Shown here piece after piece: positions 13,061 to 24,555 of a stretch of DNA of 64,000 bases. This stretch comes from Siphonodentalium dalli. Lineage: Eukaryota; Mollusca; Scaphopoda; Gadilida; Siphonodentaliidae. The DNA is taken from the NCBI GenBank assembly GCA_032622095.1, contig CP136069.1:205584750-205648749 (forward strand), written 5' to 3'. The notes beneath the pieces are model-generated. The model did no database searches and was not told the origin of the DNA. It saw only the letters and a program-made list of their open reading frames with translations. Position numbers and translations under genes: made by a program. Position 1 is the first letter of the stretch. Each line of letters opens with the position of its first letter.

Positions 13061-15523
13061 GTCCACCTGGACGCTCGCATATCACAGACTACGAAGTCCA
13101 CCTGGACGCTCGCCATCACAGACTACGAAGTCCACCTGGACGCTCGCCATCACAGACTACGAAGTCCACCTGGACGCTCGCCATCACAGACTACGAAGTC
13201 CACCCGGACGCTCGCCATCACAGACTACGAAGTCCACCTGGACGCTCGCCATCACAGACTACGAAGTCCACCTGGACGCTCGCCATCACAGACTACGAAG
13301 TCCACCTGGACGCTCGCCATCACAGACTACGAAGTCCACCCGGACGCTCGCCATCACAGACTACGAAGTCCACCCGGACGCTCGCCATCACAGACTACGA
13401 AGTCCACCCGGACGCTCGCCATCACAGACTACGAAGTCCACCCGGACGCTCGCCATCACAGACTACGAAGTCCACCTGGACACTCACCATCACAGACTAC
13501 GAAGTCCACCCGGACGCTCGCCATCACAGACTACGAAGTCCACCTGGACGCTCACCATCACAGACTACGAAGTCCACCTGGACGCTCACCACCACAGACT
13601 ACGAAGTCCACCTGGACGCTCGCCATCACAGACTACGAAGTACACCTGGACGCTCACCATCACAGACTACGAAGTCCACCTGGACGCTCGCCATCACAGA
13701 CTACGAAGTCCACCTGGACACTCACCATCACAGACTACGAAGTCCACCCGGACGCTCGCCATCACAGACTACGAAGTCCACCTGGACGCTCACCATCACA
13801 GACTACGAAGTCCACCTGGACGCTCACCATCACAGACTACGCAGTCCACCTGGACGCTCACCATCACAGACTACGAAGTCCACATGGACGCTCGCCATCA
13901 CAGACTACGAAGTCCACATGGACGCTCGCCATCACAGACTACGAAGTCCACCTGGACGCTCACCATCACAGACTACGAAGTCCACCTGGACGCTCACCAT
14001 CACAGACTACGAAGTCCACCCGGACGCTCACCATCACAGACTACGAAGTCCACCTGGACGCTCACCATCACAGACTACGAAGTCCACCTGGACACTCACC
14101 ATCACAGACTACGAAGTCCACCTGGACGCTCGCCATCACAGACTACGAAGTCCACCTGGACACTCACCATCACAGACTACGAAGTCCACCTGGACGCTCA
14201 CCATCACAGACTACGAAGTCCACCTGGACGCTCGCCATCACAGACTACGAAGTCCACCTGGACGCTCGCCATCACAGACTACGAAGTCCACCTGGACGCT
14301 CGCCATCACAGACTACGAAGTCCACCTGGACACTCACCATCACAGACTACGAAGTCCACATGGACGCTCGCCATCACAGACTACGAAGTCCACCTGGACG
14401 CTCGCCATCACAGACTACGAAGTCCACCTGGATGCTCACCATCACAGACTACGAAGTCCACCTGGACACTCACCATCACAGACTACGAAGTCCACCCGGA
14501 CGCTCGCCATCACAGACTACGAAGTCCACCTGGATGCTCACCATCACAGACTACGAAGTCCACCCGGACGCTCACCATCACAGACTACGAAGTCCACCCG
14601 GACGCTCGCCATCACAGACTACGAAGTACACCTGGACGCTCGCCATCACAGACTACGAAGTACACCTGGACGCTCGCCATCACAGACTACGAAGTACACC
14701 TGGACGCTCGCCATCACAGACTACGAAGTCCACCTGGACGCTCGCCATCACAGACTACGAAGTACACCTGGACGCTCACCATCACAGACTACGAAGTACA
14801 CCTGGACGCTCACCATCACAGACTACGAAGTCCACATGGACGCTCGCCATCACAGACTACGAAGTCCACCTGGACGCTCGCCATTACAGACTACGAAGTA
14901 CACTTGGACGCTCACCATCACAGACTACGAAGTCCACCTGGACGCTCGCCATCACAGACTACGAAGTACACCTGGACGCTCGCCATTACAGACTACGAAG
15001 TCCACCTGGACGCTCGCCATCACAGACTACGAAGTCCACCTGGACGCTCGCCATCACAGACTACGAAGTCCACCTGGACGCTCGCCATCACAGACTACGA
15101 AGTACACCTGGACGCTCTCCATTACAGACTACGAAGTCCACCTGGACGCTCGCCATCACAGACTATGAAGTCCACCTGGACGCTCGCCATCACAGACTAC
15201 GAAGTCCACATGGACGCTCACCACCACAGACTACGAAGTCCACCTGGACGCTCGCCATCACAGACTACGAAGTCCACCTGGACGCTCGCCATCACAGACT
15301 ACGAAGTCCACCTGGACGCTCGCCATCACAGACTACGAAGTCCACCTGGACGCTCGCCATCACAGACTACGAAGTCCACCTGGACGCTCGCCATCACAGA
15401 CTACGAAGTCCACCTGGACGCTCGCCATTACAGACTACGAAGTCCACCTGGACGCTCGCCATCACAGACTACGAAGTCCACCTGGACGCTCACCATTACA
15501 GACTACGAAGTCCACCTGGACGC

Positions 15524-18107
15524 TCGCCATCACGGACTACGAAGTTCACCTGGACGCTCACCATCACAGACTACGAAGTCCACCTGGACGCTCGCCATCA
15601 CAGACTACGAAGTCCACCATCACAGACTACGAAGTCCACCTGGACGCTCACCATCACAGACTACGAAGTCCACCTGGACGCTCGCCATCACAGACTACGA
15701 AGTACACCAGGACGCTCGCCATCACAGACTACGAAGTCCACCTGGACGCTCGCCATCACAGTCTACGAAGTACACCTGGACGCTCGCCATCACAGACTAC
15801 GAAGTCCACCTGGACGCTCGCCATCACAGACTACGAAGTCCACCTGGACGCTCGCCATCACAGACTACGAAGTACACCTGGACGCTCTCCATTACAGACT
15901 ACGAAGTCCACCTGGACGCTCGCCATCACAGACTATGAAGTCCACCTGGACGCTCGCCATCACAGACTACGAAGTCCACATGGACGCTCACCACCACAGA
16001 CTACGAAGTCCACCTGGACGCTCGCCATCACAGACTACGAAGTCCACCTGGACGCTCGCCATCACAGACTACGAAGTCCACCTGGACGCTCGCCATCACA
16101 GACTACGAAGTCCACCTGGACGCTCGCCATCACAGACTACGAAGTACACCTGGACGCTCACCATCACAGACTACGAAGTCCACCTGGACGCTCACCATCA
16201 CAGACTACGAAGTACACCTGGACGCTCGCCATCACAGACTACGAAGTCCACCTGGACGCTCGCCATCACAGACTATGAAGTCCACCTGGACGCTCGCCAT
16301 CACAGACTACGAAGTCCACATGGACGCTCACCACCACAGACTACGAAGTCCACCTGGACGCTCGCCATCACAGACTACGAAGTTCACCTGGACGCTCGCC
16401 ATCACAGACTACGAAGTCCACCTGGACGCTCGCCATCACAGACTACGAAGTCCACCTGGACGCTCACCATCACAGACTACGAAGTCCACCTGGACGCTCA
16501 CCATCACAGACTACGAAGTCCACCTGGACGCTCACCATCACAGACTACGAAGTCCACCTGGACGCTCACCATCACAGACTACGAAGTCCACCTGGACGCT
16601 CGCCATCACAGACTACGAAGTCCACCTGGACGCTCGTCACCACAGACTACGAAGTCCACCTGGACGCTCACCATCACAGACTACGAAGTACACCTGGACG
16701 CTCGCCATCACAGACTACGAAGTCCACCTGGACGCTCGCCATTACAGACTACGAAGTACACCTGGACGCTCGCCATCACAGACTACGAAGTCCACCTGGA
16801 CGCTCGCCATTACAGACTACGAAGTACACATGGACGCTCGCCATCACAGACTACGAAGTCCACCTGGACGCTCGCCACCACAGACTACGAAGTCCACCTG
16901 GACGCTCGCCATCACGGACTACGAAGTTCACCTGGACGCTCACCATCACAGACTACGAAGTCCACCTGGACGCTCGCCATCACAGACTACGAAGTCCACC
17001 ATCACAGACTACGAAGTCCACCTGGACGCTCACCATCACAGACTACGAAGTCCACCTGGACGCTCGCCATCACAGACTACGAAGTACACCAGGACGCTCG
17101 CCATCACAGACTACGAAGTCCACCTGGACGCTCGCCATCACAGTCTACGAAGTACACCTGGACGCTCGCCATCACAGACTACGAAGTCCACCTGGACGCT
17201 CGCCATCACAGACTACGAAGTCCACCTGGACGCTCGCCATCACAGACTACGAAGTACACCTGGACGCTCTCCATTACAGACTACGAAGTCCACCTGGACG
17301 CTCGCCATCACAGACTATGAAGTCCACCTGGACGCTCGCCATCACAGACTACGAAGTCCACATGGACGCTCACCACCACAGACTACGAAGTCCACCTGGA
17401 CGCTCGCCATCACAGACTACGAAGTCCACCTGGACGCTCGCCATCACAGACTACGAAGTCCACCTGGACGCTCGCCATCACAGACTACGAAGTCCACCTG
17501 GACGCTCGCCATCACAGACTACGAAGTACACCTGGACGCTCACCATCACAGACTACGAAGTCCACCTGGACGCTCACCATCACAGACTACGAAGTACACC
17601 TGGACGCTCGCCATCACAGACTACGAAGTCCACCTGGACGCTCGCCATCACAGACTATGAAGTCCACCTGGACGCTCGCCATCACAGACTACGAAGTCCA
17701 CATGGACGCTCACCACCACAGACTACGAAGTCCACCTGGACGCTCGCCATCACAGACTACGAAGTTCACCTGGACGCTCGCCATCACAGACTACGAAGTC
17801 CACCTGGACGCTCGCCATCACAGACTACGAAGTCCACCTGGACGCTCACCATCACAGACTACGAAGTCCACCTGGACGCTCACCATCACAGACTACGAAG
17901 TCCACCTGGACGCTCACCATCACAGACTACGAAGTCCACCTGGACGCTCACCATCACAGACTACGAAGTCCACCTGGACGCTCGCCATCACAGACTACGA
18001 AGTCCACCTGGACGCTCGTCACCACAGACTACGAAGTCCACCTGGACGCTCACCATCACAGACTACGAAGTACACCTGGACGCTCGCCATCACAGACTAC
18101 GAAGTCC
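15524..18107 (+). repeat. higher-order duplication inside the satellite (offset 1382 bp)
   Basis: Marker variants recur with one spacing: CTCTCC at 15881 and 17263; TATGAAG with its ATG at 15935/17317 and at 16275/17657; CTCGTCAC at 16633 and 18015; and the truncated GTCCACCATC unit near 15614 and 16996. About 1.2 kb (15524-16725) is therefore duplicated at 16906-18107. An additional 770-bp offset links 15111 to 15881. Confidence 0.8.
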
Positions 18108-18852
18108 ACGTGGACGCTCACCATCACAGACTACGAAGTCCAACTGGACGCTCGCCATCACAGACTACGAAGTACACCTGGACGCTCACCATCACAGACT
18201 ACGAAGTCCACCTGGACGCTCGCCATTACAGACTACGAAGTCCACCTGGACGCTCGCCATCACAGACTACGAAGTACACCTGGACGCTCGCCATCACAGA
18301 CTACGAAGTCCACCTGGACGCTCGCCATCACAGACTACGAAGTACACCTGGACGCTCGCCATTACAGACTACGAAGTCCACCTGGACGCTCACCATCACA
18401 GACTACGAAGTCCACCTGGACGCTCGCCATCACAGACTACGAAGTCCACCTGGACGCTCGCCATCACAGACTACGAAGTCCACTTGGACGCTCACCATCA
18501 CTGACTACGAAGTACACCTGGACGCTCGCCATCACAGACTACGAAGTCCACCTGGACGCTCACCATCACAGACTACGAAGTACACCTGGACGCTCGCCAT
18601 CACAGACTACGAAGTACACCTGGACGCTCGCCATCACAGACTACGAAGTCCACCTGGACGCTCGCCATCACAGTCTACGAAGTTCACCTGGACGCTCACC
18701 ATCACAGACTACGAAGTACACCTGGACGCTCGCCATCACTGACTACGAAGTCCACCTGGACGCTCGCCATCACAGACTACGAAGTACACCCGGACGCTCG
18801 CCATCACAGACTACGAAGTACACCTGGACGCTCGCCATCACAGACTACGAAG

Positions 18853-19490
18853 ACGGTGGGCTTGGTTGTTTCTCGTAATGCCTGAATAGTTTTGGAAAAA
18901 ATTCCAATGCAGAAACAAGTCAGCGACGGACGAGGCGACATACTAGGTTACACTGGTGTAAATAAGGTTTGGAGTGACATCTATAGCGGATGCGCGAGGA
19001 ATATATAGGAGAGAATAAAATAGACACTGGGCCCTGATTGGTCAATAGCCTTGTGTGCATTTTGCATAAAAAAATCATCACACCCCTTCCCTATGATTTC
19101 CCATAGGTAAAATTGCCATTGGCACAGGAATTAACCCTCTGTAGTGAAGTTTGAATTTTTTGGTGTGGTCTAAAATATGACAGTATTTTTTTATGCGGTT
19201 CTGACACTAGTTACGAAAACACAAGATGTAACGGCGAATTCCCTGCTAGACAGACATGATTTTTTGTGCAAAAAGTTTCCCCAAATGTCAATTTTTCAGA
19301 TTTAAAAAACATTTTGGACCCAAAGTTTATATTGCCAACAGTATACGCTAAAACGTTAGCACTGAGGCCTATGGAAAACATTTACACCAGTGTAACCATA
19401 GGTCGACAGGGATTAGTTCGAAGAGAAGGTAATTCCACAAACGATCAAAGAGTTTAAAAGCCGAACACACACAAGGAAGGTTAGTCACAA
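18853..19490. other. unique flank of the satellite, no gene seen
   Basis: AT-rich sequence with no convincing open frame and no obvious repeat. A short near-palindrome TTACACTGGTGTAA lies at about 18949, and a partly complementary ACACCAGTGTAACC is near 19383. Confidence 0.5.
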
Positions 19491-19491
19491 A

Positions 19492-19950
19492 CTGGCCTGA
19501 ATTTAGTGTGGCTGTCATTTGCAGAATGAGGTCCCCAGAGGGTGATTTTAGTGACGCTATCCTGCACAGCGGGCTAGCATCACTAAATTTACCCTCATTC
19601 TGCTTAGGCCTCATCTTCTTAGGCCTCATCTTCTCTGGAAAGTTTCTTTATTATAGAAACTTCTACACATAGATTCTATTCCTTTTTTTTTAGTTTAGTT
19701 TCTCTATATCCCCAAATTGGCAGACGACGCATTGCATAATCGCGGTTCCCAATGGGTGTACATCACAATATTCACCATTTTGGGAATTTCAATCCGATTC
19801 TATGTCTCCCACAGCAGATGAGCCCATTCAGAATGAGGTCCCAAGAGGGTGAAGTTTGTAATGCTAGCCCGCTATGCTGGATATCGTCACTAAATTCACC
19901 CTCTGTGGACCTCATTCTGCAAATGACAGGCACACTAAATGTTTCAACCA
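19492..19950. mobile_element. paired-hairpin element, GAATGAGGTCCCC family, diverged
   Basis: Two hairpin arms in inverted orientation (19504-19610 and 19829-19942). Each arm pairs GAATGAGGTCCC..GAGGGTG with CACCCTC..ACCTCATTC around a GCGGGCTAGC-type loop. The outer parts TGTCATTTGCAG and CTGCAAATGACA face each other. The ends are less clear than in the 46324 and 59282 copies and I could not define a target duplication. Confidence 0.75.
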
Positions 19951-20194
19951 TGTTTATATTTCATGAGATCTGCAAGTGGATTTTGATCAGCTTGTTAGAC
20001 CAGGACTCGCATGCATTGTTATCATGCTGCCATAGCGTCGAACATTCGGGTGGTGCGTCCTCTCTATATAGCTCACATCGACAATGAACATGTTCTTGTT
20101 CGAAGGGTTGTGTGATACCATATATCCCAGTATATAGACTTCTGACTTTTATTGATTTTAAATATGGGCGTGTGTGTACTGAATGAGTACACAC

Positions 20195-20575
20195 ACACAG
20201 GGAAGTCGGTATCCGAGAGGTAGCGTACTGGTCTCTCGTGCTATCGGACCGGGGATCGCAACCTGGTCAGGCTTTTCTGACAAAATCAGAACTCGGTCAG
20301 ATACCAAGTTTGTCAGGCTGAAAAGTCTCATTCGAGATCACTGAATCAAGATCCGAATGCAAAATGCCGACCCCCCCCCATTACAACACTTGTCCAGGTA
20401 TGTTGTCGTGGGTGCAGTACGCTGTCCGATCGGGCGCGGACATTAATGGCTGACCCGTGTACACGCCTCGGTGTGTGCACGTTAAAGAACGCTACTGGAG
20501 TCACCACAGGGTTATAAAGTTACTCGGCCGTGGTAGCACCTGTACCTCCACATAATCTTCATCACATTGAGGGCG
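20195..20575 (+). mobile_element. tRNA-derived SINE-like element
   Basis: 20200-20270 resembles a tRNA: an A-box-like TCCGAGAGGTAGCG, an anticodon-arm-like GTCTCTCGTGCTA and a B-box-like GGGATCGCAACC. The body has GTGTGCACGTTAAAGAACGC, similar in style to conserved central domains of marine invertebrate SINEs. It is too diverged in the acceptor region to be a functional tRNA gene. The 3' boundary is uncertain. Confidence 0.6.
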
Positions 20576-20620
20576 ATGGAGTATCAAGTAGATGTAGAAT
20601 GATAATATTCAGTCTTGAGG

Positions 20621-20634
20621 TGGGGGGGGGGGGG
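20621..20634 (+). repeat. poly-G tract (G13)
   Basis: Thirteen consecutive G after AGGT; one of many poly-G/C runs in the window. Confidence 0.95.
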
Positions 20635-20854
20635 CGTAGCGGATGCTAATTTGCATATGTTCATGCAAGTTGATGCATTTAGAGACTGCTCTATTCTAAT
20701 GGACATTACAATGGGGACAACTCTTATCAGCGTTATCGGATGGTGGATGCAGTCTGTACGGTGTGCCAAAGGATTTAAAAATGCAAAGAGTAAAATCAAA
20801 ATGGCTGCTGGCGGCCATGTTTTTCAACGAAAGTCGGAGTTTTGTATGGTTCCC

Positions 20855-21090
20855 ATCTAGAGGTCACCCCGAAGATCCATATTAAGTTTGATGATGATCG
20901 GATGAGGGATGTGGTTTGTCCTAAACTTAAAATTAGAGGTCACCCGGCAGATTCATACGGAGTTTGGTGACGATCGGGTGAGAGATGTCACCTGTAGGTT
21001 GTGCTAACGGAAATTGTTGACGGACGGACGGCAACACATACGAACGCAAACCCATAGCTCAAACTTTACTCCGTCCAGTTGAGCTAAAAT
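20855..21090 (+). repeat. dispersed repeat with internal duplication and GACGGACGG tail
   Basis: AGAGGTCACCC followed by (A/G)AGTTTG.TGA.GATCGG.TGAG is present twice (about 20860 and 20934). It then runs into GACGGACGGACGG and ACGAACGCAAACCCATAGC. Its form matches degenerate dispersed repeats common in invertebrate genomes, and the class is not determined. Confidence 0.5.
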
Positions 21091-21531
21091 ACGGTTCCTA
21101 ATATACTGTAACTGTTTCAAGTTTAATTTTGCCATACTTTATCGTCGGATACATCCACTATAGTATATATCACCATCATTTTTTTTTACTATACTGTTAC
21201 AATGGAATTACCGATAACAGTTCAATTAGACCATTGATATACCAACGTTTAATCAAAATTTGACGATAAGATAAAAGTCAAAACATAGGAAAATATTCTG
21301 AAAATCATATTCAGACTAAAATATTTGAACTCACCACAGGGTTAGCGATGTTTGTTGACAAATTACTGTAACAGTTTTGTTTACGTACTAATTGTTTCTA
21401 CACGCGAAAAGAACTATCAATAATGAATATTATAAAAACGTTGATCTCTTTCTCCATGTTCTTCTTGTTATGATGTCTTTACAGACTTTAATATTTTGCA
21501 AAATTCCCGATAGCGATTGTTTGAGGTCCAT
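21090..21531. other. AT-rich spacer, nothing recognised
   Basis: No open frame, hairpin or tandem repeat of note. ACTCACCACAGGGTTA (21332) echoes a phrase in the SINE at about 20500. Confidence 0.4.
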
Positions 21532-21556
21532 TTAACCCTTACATGACTGGAGCTTC

Positions 21557-22910
21557 CAGGGAGGGGTCTGGAAAAAAATTGCACATATACTCATATAGGG
21601 CCCAAAAAGTTTTTTCCGACCCCGAGGGACCCACCACCCCATTTGTGCAAAAAAAAAAAAAATTCCTCCAAAATTTTGGGGACCCATCCCCCTTTCTCAT
21701 GTTTTTATCAAAATTTCAGAGGTTTTTTTTAGCCGTTAGAACTTCAATAACTTAACTGCCTTTCAATCCCATTCCACTATCCTTTTTGTTGTGCAAACTC
21801 TTGCTGTGTACCATTAAGACTCAAGCAATAACATGATTAATTGGTAAACACAGATCAGAACAACGAAAAATAAACTGTATTTCCAGGTGTTTCCTGGTGT
21901 TTTCAGTATCTAACAACAATAATAAAGCATTGTGTAGGTACACTATGACACAAATCGTTCTAGACCCCATTATAGCCATACTATATCGAGTTTGTTGTGT
22001 CTGACAGAGAACACTGGCCAGTGTAAATAGTGGTAAACAGGTCAGGGGTTCCACAATTATTTATGCATGACCAAAGAACTCTTTAGTCTTATCCACTGGG
22101 GTGGGTGGGGGAGGTCAATTGATTTTGGTTAGGTATACACATAGATATATGGTTATTATACCCCCCCCCCCGATAATAGTCGGTGGGTATATAGTTGACT
22201 TCTCGAGCCGTCCGTGGGTACAAACATTTTGCATTATAACTCAAGAGTCGGTTGTCATATTTTGATGCCCTATGGCATGGTGACGGACAGAACTGGGGAA
22301 CGAATATGCATAATATCACGGGTTGTGACCATCAATGCCTACCAGAGTTATGGGCCATGTTCGAAATTCAGTCCGTACACAGTTTTTGCAATATAAGTTA
22401 AGTGTCGGTTGTCGAATTTTGATGTGGTTTGGTATGGTGATAGACCAGAATGATAGGGGAAGGATGTATGCACATATTACTGCATATCACATGTTTCGCC
22501 TGTCAATGCATACCATAGTTACCGGCCTTGTTCCATCCGTAAACACATTTTGCATTATTATAACTCAACCAGGGTAATAAATTAATTTTGTTACTAAATA
22601 TTTCTTCCGTTGATCATAAGTTTCCTGAACGCTATTACGGTGGTCCACTGTGAAGTGGGCCGGGATCCAGTGAAATCCAGAATGTTGCTAAATCTGAGGC
22701 CAAAGAGTCACTATAGCTGCCTATATAGCCCTATACCAACAAGCATGGTACTAACATGCTAACAAACAACATTACATGGTCAGTACTTGTAAATTGTTTG
22801 AAAAAAACCCATTTTGAAAAAAAATTACAAGCACAATTTTTTCGGCCTCTGGACCATCCACCCACCCCGGCCCTATATACGGATTTTTTTTGCAGACCCC
22901 CCCACCCCTG
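21557..22910 (+). mobile_element. CAGGG-ended element, copy A (1354 bp), 7-bp target duplication
   Basis: Begins CAGGGAGGGGTCTGG and ends CAGACCCCCCCACCCCTG. GAGCTTC occurs immediately outside both ends (21550-21556 and 22911-22917). Uninterrupted relatives of the host element at 27716 and 35364 have GAGCTTC only once at this point, which confirms the insertion boundaries. Copy B at 42104-43637 is the same family in opposite orientation. No transposase frame was seen. CAGGG ends suggest hAT, but the 7-bp duplication is atypical for hAT (8 bp), so the superfamily is open. Confidence 0.85.
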
Positions 22911-22938
22911 GAGCTTCCAGAAATTTTGCGAAATCCCT

Positions 22939-23066
22939 GTGCCAATGCATTCTAGTATATATGCGAATCGTCCACAGGGCGCCTCGTATATATAAAAGAA
23001 TGCATTGGCCTAACAATATTTACATTGACTATGGGAGACTCGCATATATAAGATAATACACTGGCA
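22939..23066. repeat. hairpin module (CCAATGCATTC palindrome)
   Basis: GTGCCAATGCATTC..GCGAATCG pairs with CGCCTCG..GAATGCATTGGC, followed by a second incomplete hairpin. This is one of about 20 copies of this palindrome in the window. Confidence 0.85.
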
Positions 23067-23115
23067 CATTATATCTAATGCTGCACCAGCGCAGCTCCCG
23101 TCATGAAAGGGTTAA

Positions 23116-23335
23116 CATCGAGCATGAGATTTAGATCTATGCACTAGACGGATGTGAACATTCCAGCATTCCTGTCTAGAGTGATGACCTTGCCCACACA
23201 CGCACCAGTCGAGAACACCAACTGTGACGGGACTTCGTTTACATAATTTATGCAGCGATCCAGTTGTGGGACTTCGTTCACACAGAATGATTATGTTTTA
23301 TTCATAAAAAATTAAACCACCAATGCATGTGTCAT
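23116..23335. other. spacer, nothing recognised
   Basis: No open frame or repeat beyond a short duplication of GGGACTTCGTT at about 23229 and 23269. Confidence 0.4.
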
Positions 23336-23726
23336 CTGGGTCATTTCCCATATCAAAGTTTAAGCGCTATTCAAGCACTTTTCATTGACTGCAGTGATAA
23401 ATGTCAAGGACAAAATTAGTTGACCATTATATTTTGACGCCATCCTAAACGGCATGCAAACATTGTTCCCATATATGAAAATGTTTGTTTTCTTATAATA
23501 TTGAAAGAAACAGTGCAAAATACGGCTCAAAGTAAATTATCACATACAATTTTTAAAAAGATTTGAGAGGAATGTTTGTTCAAAAATACTCAATTTGACT
23601 AAATGCATGCACTTTTCAAGGCTGATGGATGAAAATCAAGTACCATTCAAGGAAGAACATGAGTTTAAGCACTTTTCAAGGAAAGGTCTGATATTCAACT
23701 ACTTTTGAAAAGAGTGGGAACCCGGT
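23336..23726. mobile_element. hAT-like non-autonomous element, copy 1
   Basis: Aligns along its length with 25953-26349, sharing AGCACTTTTCAAGGAAAGG and GAGTGGGAACCC near the right end and TTCAAGCACTT near the left. The ends and repeated 'TTCAAG' phrases resemble hAT-type elements with CAGGGTTCCCAC termini. The left terminus is decayed. Confidence 0.6.
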
Positions 23727-24320
23727 CTATGGATTGATAAAATATTCAAACCGACGCATATGCACACACCGATGTGACATACAGCAATGTACAGGGGCCA
23801 TCCTAGATAATTCATTTTACAGCAACGTAGATGGGGTTAGACTAGAGAATTCATATTGGGAGAAGTCACCCAACTCCAGGCAGAGTTATCTCCCATCGCT
23901 CCGCTGAGATACCACTACCACAAGGACATTTGGTAAGGATTTCTTACATGCTCTTAGTTCTTATGTTTTATGAATAAAATCGTCTATGTCTGGCTCGGTT
24001 CATATTTTTCTTATCAATACCAAAATAATTACCATTATTGCAAACTGGTGGTTAAAATAGGATAATAGGTAACTAAATATAGTTCCGACGATACTAAACA
24101 TAAATGTATCACGCAAAGTACCAACCTTCCGGCATTGATCTATCGCAGTGATACCGGAGAGGGCGCTGCATGTGTTAAGAGAAGTCACTTCTCCCTATTA
24201 GATTGTCAGAGAGAAGTGGACTGTTACCAGGGAGGTCATTATGCTGGAAGTTCAATTTACTCTCTACCATTTTAACATTTAACCTTTCTGTTATCCAATA
24301 AGTACAATGTAATACAAGAG
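23727..24320. other. unique region with short GAGAAGTCAC repeats
   Basis: GGAGAAGTCACCC (23870) and GAGAAGTCACTTCTCCC (24179, again at 24464) recur and are near-palindromic. An open frame of 62 codons on the minus strand at 24000-24188 has no recognisable features. Confidence 0.4.
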
Positions 24321-24324
24321 CTCA

Positions 24325-24420
24325 TTTATAATGCCATTATAATCAGTAATTACACCATTATAGTAAGTAATTACACAATTATAATTAGTAGTTTTTATAC
24401 CATTATAACCAGTAAATACA
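24325..24420 (+). repeat. short degenerate tandem repeat, AT-rich
   Basis: About four copies of a 21-28 bp unit with CCATTATAA.CAGTAATTACA. Confidence 0.7.
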
Positions 24421-24555
24421 ATTCACATAAGCTGTTTTGAAATATGCATACTGGTGTATAAGAGAGAAGTCACTTCTCCCTGTGACAACAATAGGGAGAA
24501 GTTTCACGTTCTAAGGATATGTCTCCCAAGTCGCCCTTTGGTTGGTCCATTGCAA

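Larger units (their letters stand above)
2818..18852 (+). repeat. giant 34-bp satellite array (~471 copies)
   Basis: About 16.0 kb of head-to-tail 34-bp monomers; 2852-2885 is a typical copy, starting ACGAAGTCCACC and ending CATCACAGACT. The monomer is about 59% GC against AT-rich flanks. Recurrent variants are GTCC/GTAC/GTTC, CCTGG/CTTGG/CATGG/CCCGG/CCAGG, CTCGCC/CTCACC, CATCAC/CATTAC and TACG/TATG. Because 34 is not a multiple of 3 and the consensus has no stop in any forward frame, all frames encode the same 34-residue period and stay open for kilobases. The longest frames (4834-12267, 5132-12397, 6228-12137) span the same DNA in different frames. I read this as satellite DNA, not a gene: variants ignore codon position, the reverse strand carries regular stops, and no gene architecture flanks it. 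Confidence 0.97.
21532..23115. mobile_element. TTAA-target element with TTAACCCTTNCATGAC ends, carrying a nested insertion
   Basis: Both outer ends are TTAA (21532-21535 and 23112-23115). The left end reads TTAACCCTTACATGACTGG and the right end is its near reverse complement, CCCGTCATGAAAGGGTTAA. After the nested element at 21557-22910, the body resumes with GAAATTTTGCG and the CCAATGCATTC hairpin (22942-23011), followed by a partial second hairpin (to about 23066). TTAA duplications with CCC-starting ends are typical of piggyBac-like elements, though Kolobok also uses TTAA. No transposase is encoded, so it is non-autonomous. Confidence 0.85.

Noticed and set aside
2818-18852. CRISPR-like array (34-bp repeat)
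   Set aside because: Monomers are contiguous, with no spacers, and the surrounding DNA is animal.
20195-20275. Functional tRNA gene
   Set aside because: A and B boxes are recognisable but the acceptor and T stems are not consistent and a SINE-like body follows.
21557-22910. hAT assignment for the CAGGG-ended elements
   Set aside because: The ends look hAT-like, but both copies show 7-bp rather than 8-bp duplications and no transposase is present, so I left the superfamily open.
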